Below are positions 7,106-14,776 of a stretch of 16,956 nucleotides of DNA, piece by piece. The position numbers were made by a program, and so were the translations under genes. The notes under the pieces were generated by a model. That model made no database searches, was not told the DNA's origin, and saw only the letters and a program-made list of their open reading frames with translations. The number at the start of each line of letters is the position of its first letter. Position 1 is the first letter of the stretch. This stretch comes from Draconibacterium sp. (lineage in GTDB: Bacteria > Bacteroidota > Bacteroidia > Bacteroidales > Prolixibacteraceae), in assembly GCA_027011835.1 (NCBI GenBank), contig JALUZN010000501.1, positions 1-16,956 of the forward strand, given 5' to 3'.

Positions 7106-8128
7106 TTAAACCGTCCAGCTGCTCAACCCATTTTTGGTAAACTGATAAGGAGATACGGAGCCACCAAATGAATTCAGGGTTTTTATTACTTCGAACCGGG
7201 TGTTTCCGGGGCAGTAAAAAAACATAAAACCACCACCACCGGCTCCCGAAATCTTTCCTCCCGTAGCACCGGCTTTGCGTGCCTTATCGTAAATTTCATC
7301 AATGGTTTTATTCGAAATTCCCTGTGCAAGCTGTTTCTTTACCTGCCACCCTTCGTGTAAAATTTCGCCAATGCTGTTTAAATCCGACTTTAAAATAGCC
7401 TCCTTAATCGACAAGGCAATTTGTTTGGTATTGTGCATGGCATTTATCGACAAAGTGTTGTTTTGCTTAATGCTTTGTTGCTGCTTTTCGATTATAGTTG
7501 CCGACAATCTGCTGGTGCCCGTGTAGTAGAGAACCAAATTGTAGGCAAGCTCGTTTAAAACACTGCTTTTAATTCGTAACGGATTAACAATTACCTTATC
7601 GTTATCGTAAAATTCCATAAAATTTACACCGCCAAAAGTTGCTGCGTACTGATCTTGTTTACCGCCTGCATAACCCAAATCGATGCGTTCTATTTTATAT
7701 GCCAGTTGAGCAATATCGTATTCTCCCAACGGAATTTTTAACCACTCGACAAAAGCCCCCACAACAGCAGTTACCAGAGTGGACGATGAACCCAGTCCCG
7801 AGCCGGCAGGTGCATCGACAAAAGTTATGAGTTCGAATGCGAGTTTTTGTTTCGTGAAATCGTTAACAATCCGGTTGTATATTCCTTTTAGTAAATCGAG
7901 TTCTCCGTTAAACGGCAGCTTTTCTGTTGATTTGAATTCAACCTTCTCGCCACGGTCGACCGCGTTTATAATAATCTTTCCATCGTTGCGCGGAATAATT
8001 GTTGCGTAGGCAAACAAGTTAATTGTGGTGTTAAGTATTGCACCTCCATAAATGTCGGAATAGGGCGAAACATCGGTACCACCACCTGCAAGACCAAGTC
8101 GTAACGGAGCTCTACTTCTGATTATCAT
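7106..8128 (-). CDS. hddA: D-glycero-alpha-D-manno-heptose 7-phosphate kinase HddA (GHMP kinase)
   Basis: This 340-residue cytoplasmic kinase phosphorylates heptose 7-phosphate at C1 to give the 1,7-bisphosphate, the substrate of GmhB. GHMP signatures are clear: RAPLRLGLAGGGTDVSPY at the N-terminus (the form seen in HddA and WcbL rather than galactokinase), the ATP-binding PAGSGLGSSST at 107-117, YAGGKQDQYA near 153-162 with the catalytic Lys/Asp region, and the C-terminal motif GGKISGAGGGG. The length is normal for HddA. The ATG at 8128 lies inside the end of the glycosyltransferase gene (17-base overlap), which shows a tightly coupled operon. GDP-fucose-type kinases share the N-terminal motif, but the neighbouring gmhB and hddC argue for heptose. 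Confidence 0.92.
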   Translation of the reverse strand: MIIRSRAPLRLGLAGGGTDVSPYSDIYGGAILNTTINLFAYATIIPRNDGKIIINAVDRGEKVEFKSTEKLPFNGELDLLKGIYNRIVNDFTKQKLAFELITFVDAPAGSGLGSSSTLVTAVVGAFVEWLKIPLGEYDIAQLAYKIERIDLGYAGGKQDQYAATFGGVNFMEFYDNDKVIVNPLRIKSSVLNELAYNLVLYYTGTSRLSATIIEKQQQSIKQNNTLSINAMHNTKQIALSIKEAILKSDLNSIGEILHEGWQVKKQLAQGISNKTIDEIYDKARKAGATGGKISGAGGGGFMFFYCPGNTRFEVIKTLNSFGGSVSPYQFTKNGLSSWTV

Positions 8129-9266
8129 TATTTTCTGTTTTATTATAAACCTCTAATATAGTTGAAATCATTCCCGACCACGAGAATTTTTGCTTTTCTT
8201 TTTTAATATTCTCAACAAACTGCTCTTTTCGTTCATTTTCGAAAAAATCGATAAGCGCATTGGCAATCGATTTTGGGTCGGGATTAGTAACATAACCAAT
8301 TTTCCCATCGGGAATAATCTCCGACAGTCCACCAACATTGGTAACCAACATTGGCTTGTTAAAGTGATATCCAATTTGAGTAACTCCACTTTGCGTTGCC
8401 GATTTATAGGGCTGTGCAACAAGGTCGGCTGCACAAAAATAGTTCTTCACTTCGTCGTCGGCAATGAAATCGGTTTTCAGAATAATGTGTTCCGAAAGAT
8501 TTAATTTCTCAATTAACTCGTGGTAGGGTTTTGAGTCGGAATAGAACTCGCCCGCAACAATTAATTTTACAGGAAATTTGCGAAGTCTGTTGTCGGCAAA
8601 AGCTTCAAGCAACCAGTCGAGTCCTTTATAATCGCGAATAAAACCAAAAAATAAAATATACCTGAATTGTGGGTCTAACCCTATATTTTTTAGCGCACTG
8701 TTTCGCTCCAAAATCTCTCCGAAATTATCGAACAACGGATGCGGATGCAACTTTACCGGAATATCTTTTCTGAATTTATAGATGTCGTTTTCAACACTTT
8801 TCGACATTGGAACAATTCCGTCGATGCTATTCATAAAATAGGTGGTAAGCATTTTATCGCCAATCCGTTTTTCGTGTGGAATAATATTATCGGCAACACA
8901 AATTACTTTTGTGTGCTTATTTTTTCTAATAATGCGGGCAATTGTTCCTAAACTCGGAGCAATAAACGGAATCCAGTATTTTACAATTACAAAATCGGGT
9001 TTCTCCCTTTTTATTCTGCGTCCGGTTTTCAACCAGTTGAACGGATTTACCGAGTTAACAGAACGGGTAATTGTTAAATCTTTCGGTTTTTCCCAATCGG
9101 CAAATTGTGTTTTCCCGGGAAACAGAATATTTGGATACTGAACTGTAAACGTCTCAATATCAACACTATTCCCTACATCAGCAAACTCTTTTGCCATTCG
9201 TTCGTTAAACGCTGCCAACCCTCCTCTAAAAGGATATGCTGTACCAATCAGTTTTATTTTCTTCAA
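8112..9266 (-). CDS. Family 4 glycosyltransferase (GT-B fold)
   Basis: A 384-residue retaining glycosyltransferase, probably cytoplasmic or membrane-peripheral. The N-terminal Rossmann domain begins KKIKLIGTAYPFRGGLAAFNERM, with the glycine-rich acceptor loop. The C-terminal nucleotide-sugar domain has FFGFIRDYKGLDWLLEAF, KLIVAGEFY, LVAQPYKSATQSGV (the place of the E-x7-E motif, with Ser/Thr in this variant) and VGGLSEIIPDGKIGYV. The start is a TTG at 9266; no ATG occurs before residue 24, and the conserved fold begins at residue 2, so TTG is well supported. TTG overlaps the NUDIX stop as TTGA, the equivalent of the usual ATGA coupling signal. In an operon with activated-heptose enzymes it may transfer heptose or another sugar onto a surface glycan; the donor and acceptor are not known. 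Confidence 0.88.
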   Translation of the reverse strand: MKKIKLIGTAYPFRGGLAAFNERMAKEFADVGNSVDIETFTVQYPNILFPGKTQFADWEKPKDLTITRSVNSVNPFNWLKTGRRIKREKPDFVIVKYWIPFIAPSLGTIARIIRKNKHTKVICVADNIIPHEKRIGDKMLTTYFMNSIDGIVPMSKSVENDIYKFRKDIPVKLHPHPLFDNFGEILERNSALKNIGLDPQFRYILFFGFIRDYKGLDWLLEAFADNRLRKFPVKLIVAGEFYSDSKPYHELIEKLNLSEHIILKTDFIADDEVKNYFCAADLVAQPYKSATQSGVTQIGYHFNKPMLVTNVGGLSEIIPDGKIGYVTNPDPKSIANALIDFFENERKEQFVENIKKEKQKFSWSGMISTILEVYNKTENNDNQK

Positions 9267-9721
9267 ATTTCCGTTTTTTTGAGTTTCTCGACTACAAATT
9301 TATCAATAGGGAAAGAAAAATCATCAGGATTAATCGATTTTATTTTCTCCCACCTAAAACTCTGATTTCCATTTTCCATTTTTTCAAAATCGAATGGTTT
9401 CTCCGAGATTTTAAATTGAAGTGGTTCATTCAATTCGGCGATATAATAAATGCTGATTAGTTGCGTATCTTCGTAAAAAAGAGCTTTCTGGTAAAAGTCG
9501 GTCGTATAAAAATGACGGATATTTTTCAGTTCCTGCCCATTGCACTCTTCTCTTAATTCGCGCTTTAAACAGTCAATTGTTCCCTCTCCAAATTCTAATC
9601 CCCCTCCGGGGAATTTTGTCATTTTTTCTCCCAATTGAAATTCATCGGAAATTAAAACCTCTCCGTTTTTATTGACAATAATACCATAAACGCGAATTGT
9701 AAAATTTATTAACTTCTTCAT
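9263..9721 (-). CDS. NUDIX hydrolase
   Basis: A 152-residue NUDIX protein that would cleave a nucleoside diphosphate linked to another group, using Mg2+ or Mn2+. The Nudix box is GGLEFGEGTIDCLKRELREE followed by CNG, matching G-x5-E-x7-R-E-U-x-E-E, except that the late Gly position holds Asn with Gly one place further on. The domain starts with INFTIRVYGIIVNKNGEVLI and has RWEKIKSINPDDFSFPI near the end. The ATG at 9721 fits the family. It is the first gene of the heptose operon and its stop overlaps the GT4 start. A role in trimming sugar nucleotides or clearing a pathway by-product would fit the context, but its substrate is unknown. Its promoter region is disrupted or replaced by the insertion sequence that ends about 12 bases upstream. 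Confidence 0.88.
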   Translation of the reverse strand: MKKLINFTIRVYGIIVNKNGEVLISDEFQLGEKMTKFPGGGLEFGEGTIDCLKRELREECNGQELKNIRHFYTTDFYQKALFYEDTQLISIYYIAELNEPLQFKISEKPFDFEKMENGNQSFRWEKIKSINPDDFSFPIDKFVVEKLKKTEI

Positions 9722-9737
9722 TGTTTTTCACTATTAA

Positions 9738-9751
9738 CCGACTAAAGTCGG
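9738..9751. repeat. Short palindrome upstream of the NUDIX gene
   Basis: CCGACTAAAGTCGG is a 6-bp stem around AA. Its left part CCGACTAAA is repeated in inverted orientation at 11147-11155, beyond the transposase start, so it may be the left terminal inverted repeat of the insertion sequence. It could instead be a REP-like palindrome paired with the next hairpin. Confidence 0.5.
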
Positions 9752-9772
9752 ATTATTAATTTTTATTGTCTC

Positions 9773-9797
9773 AAAAGCCCATTTGATGGGCACTTTT
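9773..9797 (-). terminator. Hairpin downstream of the transposase, possible terminator
   Basis: GCCCAT (9777-9782) and ATGGGC (9786-9791) pair around TTG, flanked by AAAA and CTTTT, so the stem can extend with a small bulge. On the minus strand the hairpin is followed by TTTT, as expected for a terminator after the transposase (stop at 9825). The short U-tract makes it a moderate candidate. It may also be a REP-like element. Confidence 0.45.
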
Positions 9798-9824
9798 ATT
9801 TCAATTTCAAAACAGACCCCCGAT

Positions 9825-11070
9825 TTATATCAACTTTAATTGAAGTTGACCGGGAGGTTCGCCAACCTGAACTTTATATGCCCGGCTGGTACTTCGAAGC
9901 AATTCTACCATGTCGAGCATACTTATAAGGTGTATCCTTATTAATGAGGCAACAACTGAGAATGCTTTCTTTGTTTGTGCTATTTTTTGAATAACTGTCA
10001 TTAATAATTGGGCAATAAGAGTACACCAAACCTGTGTTCTTATAGCATTTTCATTTTCTCCATAAAAATAATGCAACTGAAAGTTCTGCTTCATTTTCTT
10101 GAACAGCAGTTCTATACCCCAGCGTTTTTTATATAGAAAAGCAACCTCTTCGGCAGTGATATCAAAATTGTTGGTCAGGAACTCAAAATATCTATTCTTT
10201 TCATCTTGGTAACATACTTTCCGCAAACGGATTTTTTTTGAAAACTTTCGATTGCCTTTTCCCATTTTCATCTTCGGGATGGTATGTAAGCTCAATAACC
10301 TCGTCACTGAGGACTTTGGCCTGCCCTTTCTTCCGGTAATGTTTCCGGGTTACTTCAATAACTTCATATACCGCATTCTTTTTCAGACGGGTAACAAAGT
10401 AGACTTGTTGGTTGGTCCATAGAGCAAACTGATGGTAATAATTGTAGGCTTTGTCGAACACTATCATGCTGTGCGATATCAGTTCCAGACTTTTCAGAAA
10501 GTTCTTATCATGAACTTTTGCTGCTGTAATTTTCACAAATCTACCTACTGATTGTACCGCATCAATAAGCATATGAACCTTTAGCCCACCTTTCTTTTTG
10601 CCATCTCCTTTGGGGTTACGACCAACTCCTTTTAAAATATCGCTAAACAATCGAATTGTTGTTGAATCGATTAAAAGGACTTCTTTGAATGTCAGTCCAT
10701 AAGTTCGGCTGTCCGACAAAAAAGATTTGTACTTATCTACTAATGAAAAATACAAATCTTCAAAAAATTGGTTATCCCGGTTTCTTAATCCATCACTGGC
10801 AGTACTTTTGGCAGGTGCTTTTTCCAAGCCAAGGTGGTTTAATTTTCCTCCCATAGCACGCAGCCCTTCACATGTTTCTGTCATCGAATCACATCTACTC
10901 AAAATCCCGAACAGCATTGAGATTAGATGTGTCCTGGTTTTAAAAGCTTTATAATAACGGTCGCTATCGTTTGCTTTTATTATCGATGATATGTTGACTT
11001 TGTTTACCAAATTAAGTATTTGTTTAAAAATCGGCTGTCCGACAAATTTTATTTCTGTATTTTTATCCAT
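9825..11070 (-). pseudogene. IS4-family DDE transposase split by a frameshift in an A8 run
   Basis: Two overlapping frames together give a near-complete IS4-type transposase of about 414 residues. The first frame (ATG at 11070 to a stop at 10201) has the N-terminal IS4 domain and the first two catalytic aspartates, Asp135 in LIDSTTI and Asp206 in VFDKAY. The second frame (about 10240 to the stop at 9825) has the Y(2)R(3)E(6)K signature (YKKRWGIELLFKKMK) with the catalytic Glu. The match between frames is lost at eight consecutive A on the minus strand (T at 10232-10239); seven A would join VFKK to IRLRKVCYQDEK without a break. The change is +1 relative to the upstream frame, so it is not a classical -1 programmed shift. 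It could be a true mutation, a homopolymer sequencing error, or transcriptional slippage. The TTG at 11091 is a less likely start. Confidence 0.88.
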
Positions 11071-11156
11071 GTTGTAAAGTGTTTTTCGCAAAAATCAATT
11101 TACAACTTTGAAGGGAAACCGAAAAGGGAGTACCTTCTTTATTTTTTTTAGTCGGA

Positions 11157-11552
11157 CACTAGTGATTGTTTTTATATCTCACAATGAAGTTGTTTTGCCA
11201 CTAAAACCAATCCCGATGTACTTCTGGATTCCTCTCGAAATTCCACTTTAACTTTAAACAACTTCAATTACTATGTCACAATTATACTCAATCTTTTTTT
11301 GTTTTTTGGCTCAATAAAAAAAATAAGAGGTGAAGGCAAAGCAATCTGTTAAAAAGGGTCTGCTGAAAAGCTCAATGATTAAAGACGACACTCAGAGTTG
11401 GATTAGCTAACGAATAATTTTTACTATTCAGAAAAGCAGTTTATACTAAACTTTGCTGTCTTCGAAAACTTGGCATATTTATCTTAATTCACAACAAAGT
11501 AAAAAACCACAAGTTATATAGATTATCCTAAATTTACAGCTCTGCGCACATT
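11157..11552. other. Non-coding region between the insertion sequence and the T9SS genes
   Basis: I see no gene in these 396 bases. They hold copy B of the short repeat (11187-11264) and, at 11356-11370, GGGTCTGCTGAAAAG, which resembles the terminal repeat of some Bacteroidota insertion sequences; no partner end is visible. A small hairpin lies at 11438-11452 (AGTTTA-TAC-TAAACT), followed on the minus strand by GCTTTT, and might weakly terminate the T9SS transcript. Otherwise the region is AT-rich with stops in all frames, consistent with decayed mobile DNA. Confidence 0.5.
11187..11264. repeat. Copy B of a short intergenic repeat with inverted ends
   Basis: This starts AAGTTGTTTTGCCA (11187-11200) and ends AAACAACTT (11256-11264), as does 5708-5809, again with a 9-bp inverted repeat at the ends. 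The interior is shorter than in copy A and not alike. It may be a small non-autonomous element or a decayed insertion-sequence footprint. Two copies alone are weak evidence. Confidence 0.35.
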
Positions 11553-13616
11553 TTACTTTAAACAATTCTTAAAGAAGCCGTCTTCAAATAGTTTTGCGCT
11601 GATAACATCTCCAACTTTGAAGATACTGGGGTCGAAATGGTTATTTATTAATGAAGAATCGACTGCGGTTATCTTAAATTCGGTGCGGCGGTTTGCTGCA
11701 TGTTGTTGTTCTGTGCAATTAACTCCATCGGCACATTCGTTTACCAGTTGTGTTTCGCCATAGCCCTTGGCTGTAATTCGTAAAGGACTTATTCCTTGCA
11801 TTACAATATACCGCACTGCTGACTCTGCCCTTTTCTGCGATAATTCCATATTATATTCGTACGAAGCCCTTGAATCTGTATGTGAAGATAACTCTACTTT
11901 TATGGGATATTGTTTCATAATATGCACTAAATTATCCAAAGGGGCTTCGGCATCTTTACGAATAAACCACTTATCTAAATCGTAATAAATATTTTTTAGC
12001 GTAAACTTTTGGTTCACACTTAATTTAGCCAGCAATAAATCTTTCGGCACACTAAACTCCTTAGCTCCGGATTCAGGTGTACGAAACGATGTACAGTCGT
12101 AAATGTAACCATCTTTCATTGCTTTAACTATATATGGAAGGTCGTAATCTAAACCTGTTTCAAAATATCCCGATTCGTCGCTTTTTAGAATAACAACATT
12201 ATCAGATGTAGGATTGAACATAAATACTGTGGCTTCATTTATTGGCTCGTTTGTGGACAATTCTTTTACATAACCACCAACCATTAAATCCGAATTGGGA
12301 AGAACAGGAGCTACTACCTTTTTCTTATTGCTATATCGCAAACCCCTAAATGCGTAAATATCATCGGAACCTTTCCCGTCAGGCCTGTTTGAGCTAAACA
12401 ATCCCTCTTCTAAATTGTCAGAAAACAAAACTCCAAAATCATCATACGATGAGTTTAATGGTTTTTTTAGATTGTAAGGAGTTGACCATTCGCCATTTTT
12501 TAGATTTGTTTGGAAAATATCTAAACCTCCAAAACCCATTAAACCATCGGATGAGTAAAAGAGCGTTGAATCGTTTGCCCAATATGGAAAAACTTCATTT
12601 CCCTTAGAATTTATTTTTCCTCCCAAGTTAACAGGTTCTCCCCATTTATTGTTTTCGAGTGTACAGATATACAAATCTGAACCACCATAACCTCCCGGCA
12701 TATCAGAAGAAAAAATAATTTGATCGCTATTAGCAGAAAGGGTAGGATGCCCAACAGAATATTGATTACTGTTTAAAAAGAATTGCTTAAACTTCATTCT
12801 TTTCCCCTTTTCAATATTTGCATAGAATATTTTTAACAAATAGGTTCTAATTCCTTTTTTCTCTTTTTTACCCTCTTTACGAACTGTTCTTGTTACGTAA
12901 ACACTTTTATTGTCGGAGGAGATAAAAGCCGGTCCATCGTGGTACGTTTGGTTAAAATGCTTTTTCATTATTTTTGGCGATGACATAGCACTCCAAAAAC
13001 TATCAAAATTATTGGGCTGTGTGGAATAAATATTCAGATACCCTGAATTGGTCCATCCGTAAACATTATTGTCTAACAAATCTAACCAACGGTCGGACGA
13101 GAAAATAATGCTTTTATTGAAAATAGCAGGTCCAAACTCGGAATATTTAGTATTTATATTTTCAATATTTTTCACCTCTGCCATTTCCGGAAGCTCCAAC
13201 CATGGCTTAATATCAATGCAATACTGATAATAATTGCCTGCACTTAAACTGTCGGGGTAAGCTGTATTGAAAGTATTAAAAGCTTCGGCGGCACGGTCGT
13301 ATTGCCCCAAACAACGCAGTGCTTGTCCTAAATAAAAATAATTAATAAGGTCTGTGTTTTCAAATGCTACTGCCTTTTCGTACCAAAAACGGGCTTCGGC
13401 AACGTTGTTGGTAAACCTATAGCAGTCGGCTATTTTTTGTGTGGCTTCTTGTTTTTCTAAATTACTTCCCGAATCTATCACTTTCTGATAGTAGGGTATT
13501 GCCTCTGAATATCTAAAAAGCTCAAATAACCTATTTGCCTTTTTTATTTGTGAACTTCCTTGAAGATTGAAAACAAATGCAAGAATCACAATCAAAAATA
13601 TACTGTTTCGTTTCAT
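11553..13616 (-). CDS. PorE-like OmpA-family lipoprotein-type/periplasmic protein (TPR, beta-propeller, CRD, OmpA)
   Basis: The 687-residue protein has a Sec signal peptide (MKRNSIFLIVILAFVFNLQG, likely cleaved near GSSQ; no lipobox Cys, so probably soluble in the periplasm). TPR-like helices follow at about 24-140 (FRYSEAIPYYQKVI, EARFWYEKAV, YDRAAEAFNTF). A PD40/WD40-type beta-propeller covers about 150-430, with repeated FSSD and GGSDLYI/GGLDIF blades. A carboxypeptidase-regulatory-like beta domain lies at about 450-515. The OmpA C-terminal domain is at about 545-660 (SHTDSRASYEYNMELSQKRAESAVRYI), which binds peptidoglycan through its Asp and Arg. This order is that of PorE, the T9SS component thought to anchor the machine to peptidoglycan, and it is also common in proteins encoded beside PorP/SprF genes. 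Here it follows the PorP/SprF gene by 148 bases. Whether it is the core PorE or a dedicated partner of the neighbouring adhesin is open. Confidence 0.88.
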   Translation of the reverse strand: MKRNSIFLIVILAFVFNLQGSSQIKKANRLFELFRYSEAIPYYQKVIDSGSNLEKQEATQKIADCYRFTNNVAEARFWYEKAVAFENTDLINYFYLGQALRCLGQYDRAAEAFNTFNTAYPDSLSAGNYYQYCIDIKPWLELPEMAEVKNIENINTKYSEFGPAIFNKSIIFSSDRWLDLLDNNVYGWTNSGYLNIYSTQPNNFDSFWSAMSSPKIMKKHFNQTYHDGPAFISSDNKSVYVTRTVRKEGKKEKKGIRTYLLKIFYANIEKGKRMKFKQFFLNSNQYSVGHPTLSANSDQIIFSSDMPGGYGGSDLYICTLENNKWGEPVNLGGKINSKGNEVFPYWANDSTLFYSSDGLMGFGGLDIFQTNLKNGEWSTPYNLKKPLNSSYDDFGVLFSDNLEEGLFSSNRPDGKGSDDIYAFRGLRYSNKKKVVAPVLPNSDLMVGGYVKELSTNEPINEATVFMFNPTSDNVVILKSDESGYFETGLDYDLPYIVKAMKDGYIYDCTSFRTPESGAKEFSVPKDLLLAKLSVNQKFTLKNIYYDLDKWFIRKDAEAPLDNLVHIMKQYPIKVELSSHTDSRASYEYNMELSQKRAESAVRYIVMQGISPLRITAKGYGETQLVNECADGVNCTEQQHAANRRTEFKITAVDSSLINNHFDPSIFKVGDVISAKLFEDGFFKNCLK

Positions 13617-13764
13617 GTGTTTATAATTTTTTACAGCATAGACGCAGAGACGCGAAGGGAACTTTAATTCCCGGTGTAAATCCGGAACAAGATATCTCCT
13701 TATGCGCCAAACCTCTTTGCCATGGATGTTTCATTCTACTAAATTTCTATCTGTTTAAAATCGA
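13617..13764. repeat. Structured intergenic block between PorP/SprF and PorE-like genes
   Basis: This 148-base gap contains ACGCAGAGACGCGAAG (13643 region), a type of short GC-richer motif found scattered between genes in several bacterial groups, then GGGAA-CTTTAA-TTCCC and CCGG-TGTAAAT-CCGG small palindromes. Its base composition is clearly less AT-rich than that of the other gaps here. I see no gene in it. It may fold in the transcript and influence expression of the PorE-like gene. Confidence 0.4.
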
Positions 13765-14676
13765 TTAAAAATATCTTGGAGTTTTCATCCTCTTTTTTGT
13801 CGATATATCGAATCCCAAACGTAACTCGTGCGACCCTTTATTATAAAGCAGAAGTTCGTTCATATATAAATCGAAGGAGTATCCCAAGCGTAAATAGTCG
13901 GTTAGTCTGAACTCGGTAAGAAATGCAACGGTTTTTATGGTGCGGAACGAAATACCTGCCCAAAAGACGTTACCAAAAAGGAAACTAGCGTTAAAGTCCA
14001 TCTGGAACGGGGCGTTCTTTACATATTTTGCCAATACCGAGGGGCGAAAAACAATTTTGTCGTTCAACGGAATTGCCATCCCCGACATGGCATAGAAATG
14101 ACGCGCTAAACGCGAGAATGTAGTCTTGCTGTCCACCTCTCCTACTCCATATTCGTTCTCCAATAGCTGTTTTGAGGAGAGCCCTGCATAGAATCTTCGC
14201 GACTGGTAATAAATTCCGATGTTGGCATCGGGAGTAATTTTCTGCACGTCCTGCGGATAGAACTCGTAATCGGTGTTTTCCGTTTTTATAGCAGCCCAAT
14301 TGAAATTGAAGTACTTTATTCCGACCTGAATACCAAATGAAAACCAGCCATTTTTGGTACGAATACGGTACGAGTAAGTCCCCATCACTCCCTGATTTAT
14401 TGATGGACCAATGACATTTCGATAAACATAACCACCAAGACCAACATTGCTGTTCTCTATTAATCCGTGCGCCGAAAAGATAATTACTTTGGGTGCTCCC
14501 TCAATACCTACCCATTGGTAGCGGTCGAGTATATCGACGGTAAATATCTGCCGACTGCCCGCATAGGCAGGATTAATTACAAGTTTATTAAACATGTATT
14601 GCGTAAATAGCGGGTCTTGCTGGGCTGATACGGCGAAAGTACCAAACAAAAATAGTACTACTAAGATTTTCTTCAT
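13765..14676 (-). CDS. PorP/SprF-family type IX secretion outer-membrane protein
   Basis: A 303-residue protein with a clear signal peptide (MKKILVVLFLFGTFAVSA, then QQDP). The mature start QQDPLFTQYMFNKLVINPAYAGS is the hallmark of the PorP/SprF family, and the rest alternates amphipathic strands with aromatic ends, as expected for an outer-membrane beta-barrel (GIKYFNFNW, FYAGLSSKQLL, FLFGNVFWAGISFR, LRLGYSFDLY). SprF-type proteins are needed for secretion or surface attachment of type B sorting-domain partners; the adhesin upstream has such a domain, so this is probably its dedicated partner. The ATG at 14676 is chosen because the signal peptide starts there; an in-frame ATG at 14766 or GTG/ATG-like codons further up would add a hydrophilic leader that does not belong. 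A promoter box lies 31 bases upstream. Confidence 0.93.
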   Translation of the reverse strand: MKKILVVLFLFGTFAVSAQQDPLFTQYMFNKLVINPAYAGSRQIFTVDILDRYQWVGIEGAPKVIIFSAHGLIENSNVGLGGYVYRNVIGPSINQGVMGTYSYRIRTKNGWFSFGIQVGIKYFNFNWAAIKTENTDYEFYPQDVQKITPDANIGIYYQSRRFYAGLSSKQLLENEYGVGEVDSKTTFSRLARHFYAMSGMAIPLNDKIVFRPSVLAKYVKNAPFQMDFNASFLFGNVFWAGISFRTIKTVAFLTEFRLTDYLRLGYSFDLYMNELLLYNKGSHELRLGFDISTKKRMKTPRYF

Positions 14677-14706
14677 ATTATTAAAAATAAAATGTGCTTT
14701 ATATCT

Positions 14707-14714
14707 CAAACCTA
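14707..14714 (-). promoter_or_regulatory. Candidate promoter -7 box for the PorP/SprF gene
   Basis: On the minus strand this reads TAGGTTTG, an exact TAnnTTTG match, in the 100-base gap between the adhesin stop (14777) and the PorP/SprF start (14676). The -33 region shows only a TTTC approximation. If real, the porP and porE-like genes can be transcribed apart from the long adhesin gene. Confidence 0.45.
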
Positions 14715-14776
14715 ATGTTTCTTTTCTATAAGAAATTCTTTCGTTTGTTTTTTTTATAATACTCATCTTTCTCATT

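Larger units (their letters stand above)
9734..11156 (-). mobile_element. IS4-like insertion sequence, approximate ends
   Basis: The element carries one IS4-type transposase (see 9825-11070). The ends proposed here rest on an inverted 9-mer, CCGACTAAA at 9738-9746 against its complement at 11147-11155, and on a 5-base direct repeat CACTA immediately outside (9729-9733 and 11157-11161) that could be the target duplication. The two inverted repeats are offset by three bases relative to the direct repeats, so the exact ends are uncertain; AGTGTCCGACT reading inward from 11160 is an alternative right end. The length of about 1.4 kb is usual for the family. The transposase is frameshifted, so the copy is probably immobile unless slippage restores the frame. 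Confidence 0.5.

Noticed and set aside
10201..10307. Programmed -1 frameshift to make the full transposase
   Set aside because: The two frames are related by +1, so slippage of the ribosome by -1 on the A run would enter the wrong frame.
13577..13768. Plus-strand frame of 63 codons spanning the gap between the PorE-like and PorP/SprF genes
   Set aside because: It overlaps both genes antisense and lacks a ribosome-binding site or known motif; the gap is better explained as structured non-coding DNA.
13991..14299. Minus-strand frame of 102 codons inside the PorP/SprF gene
   Set aside because: It is an alternative frame of the beta-barrel coding region with no domain and no start signal.
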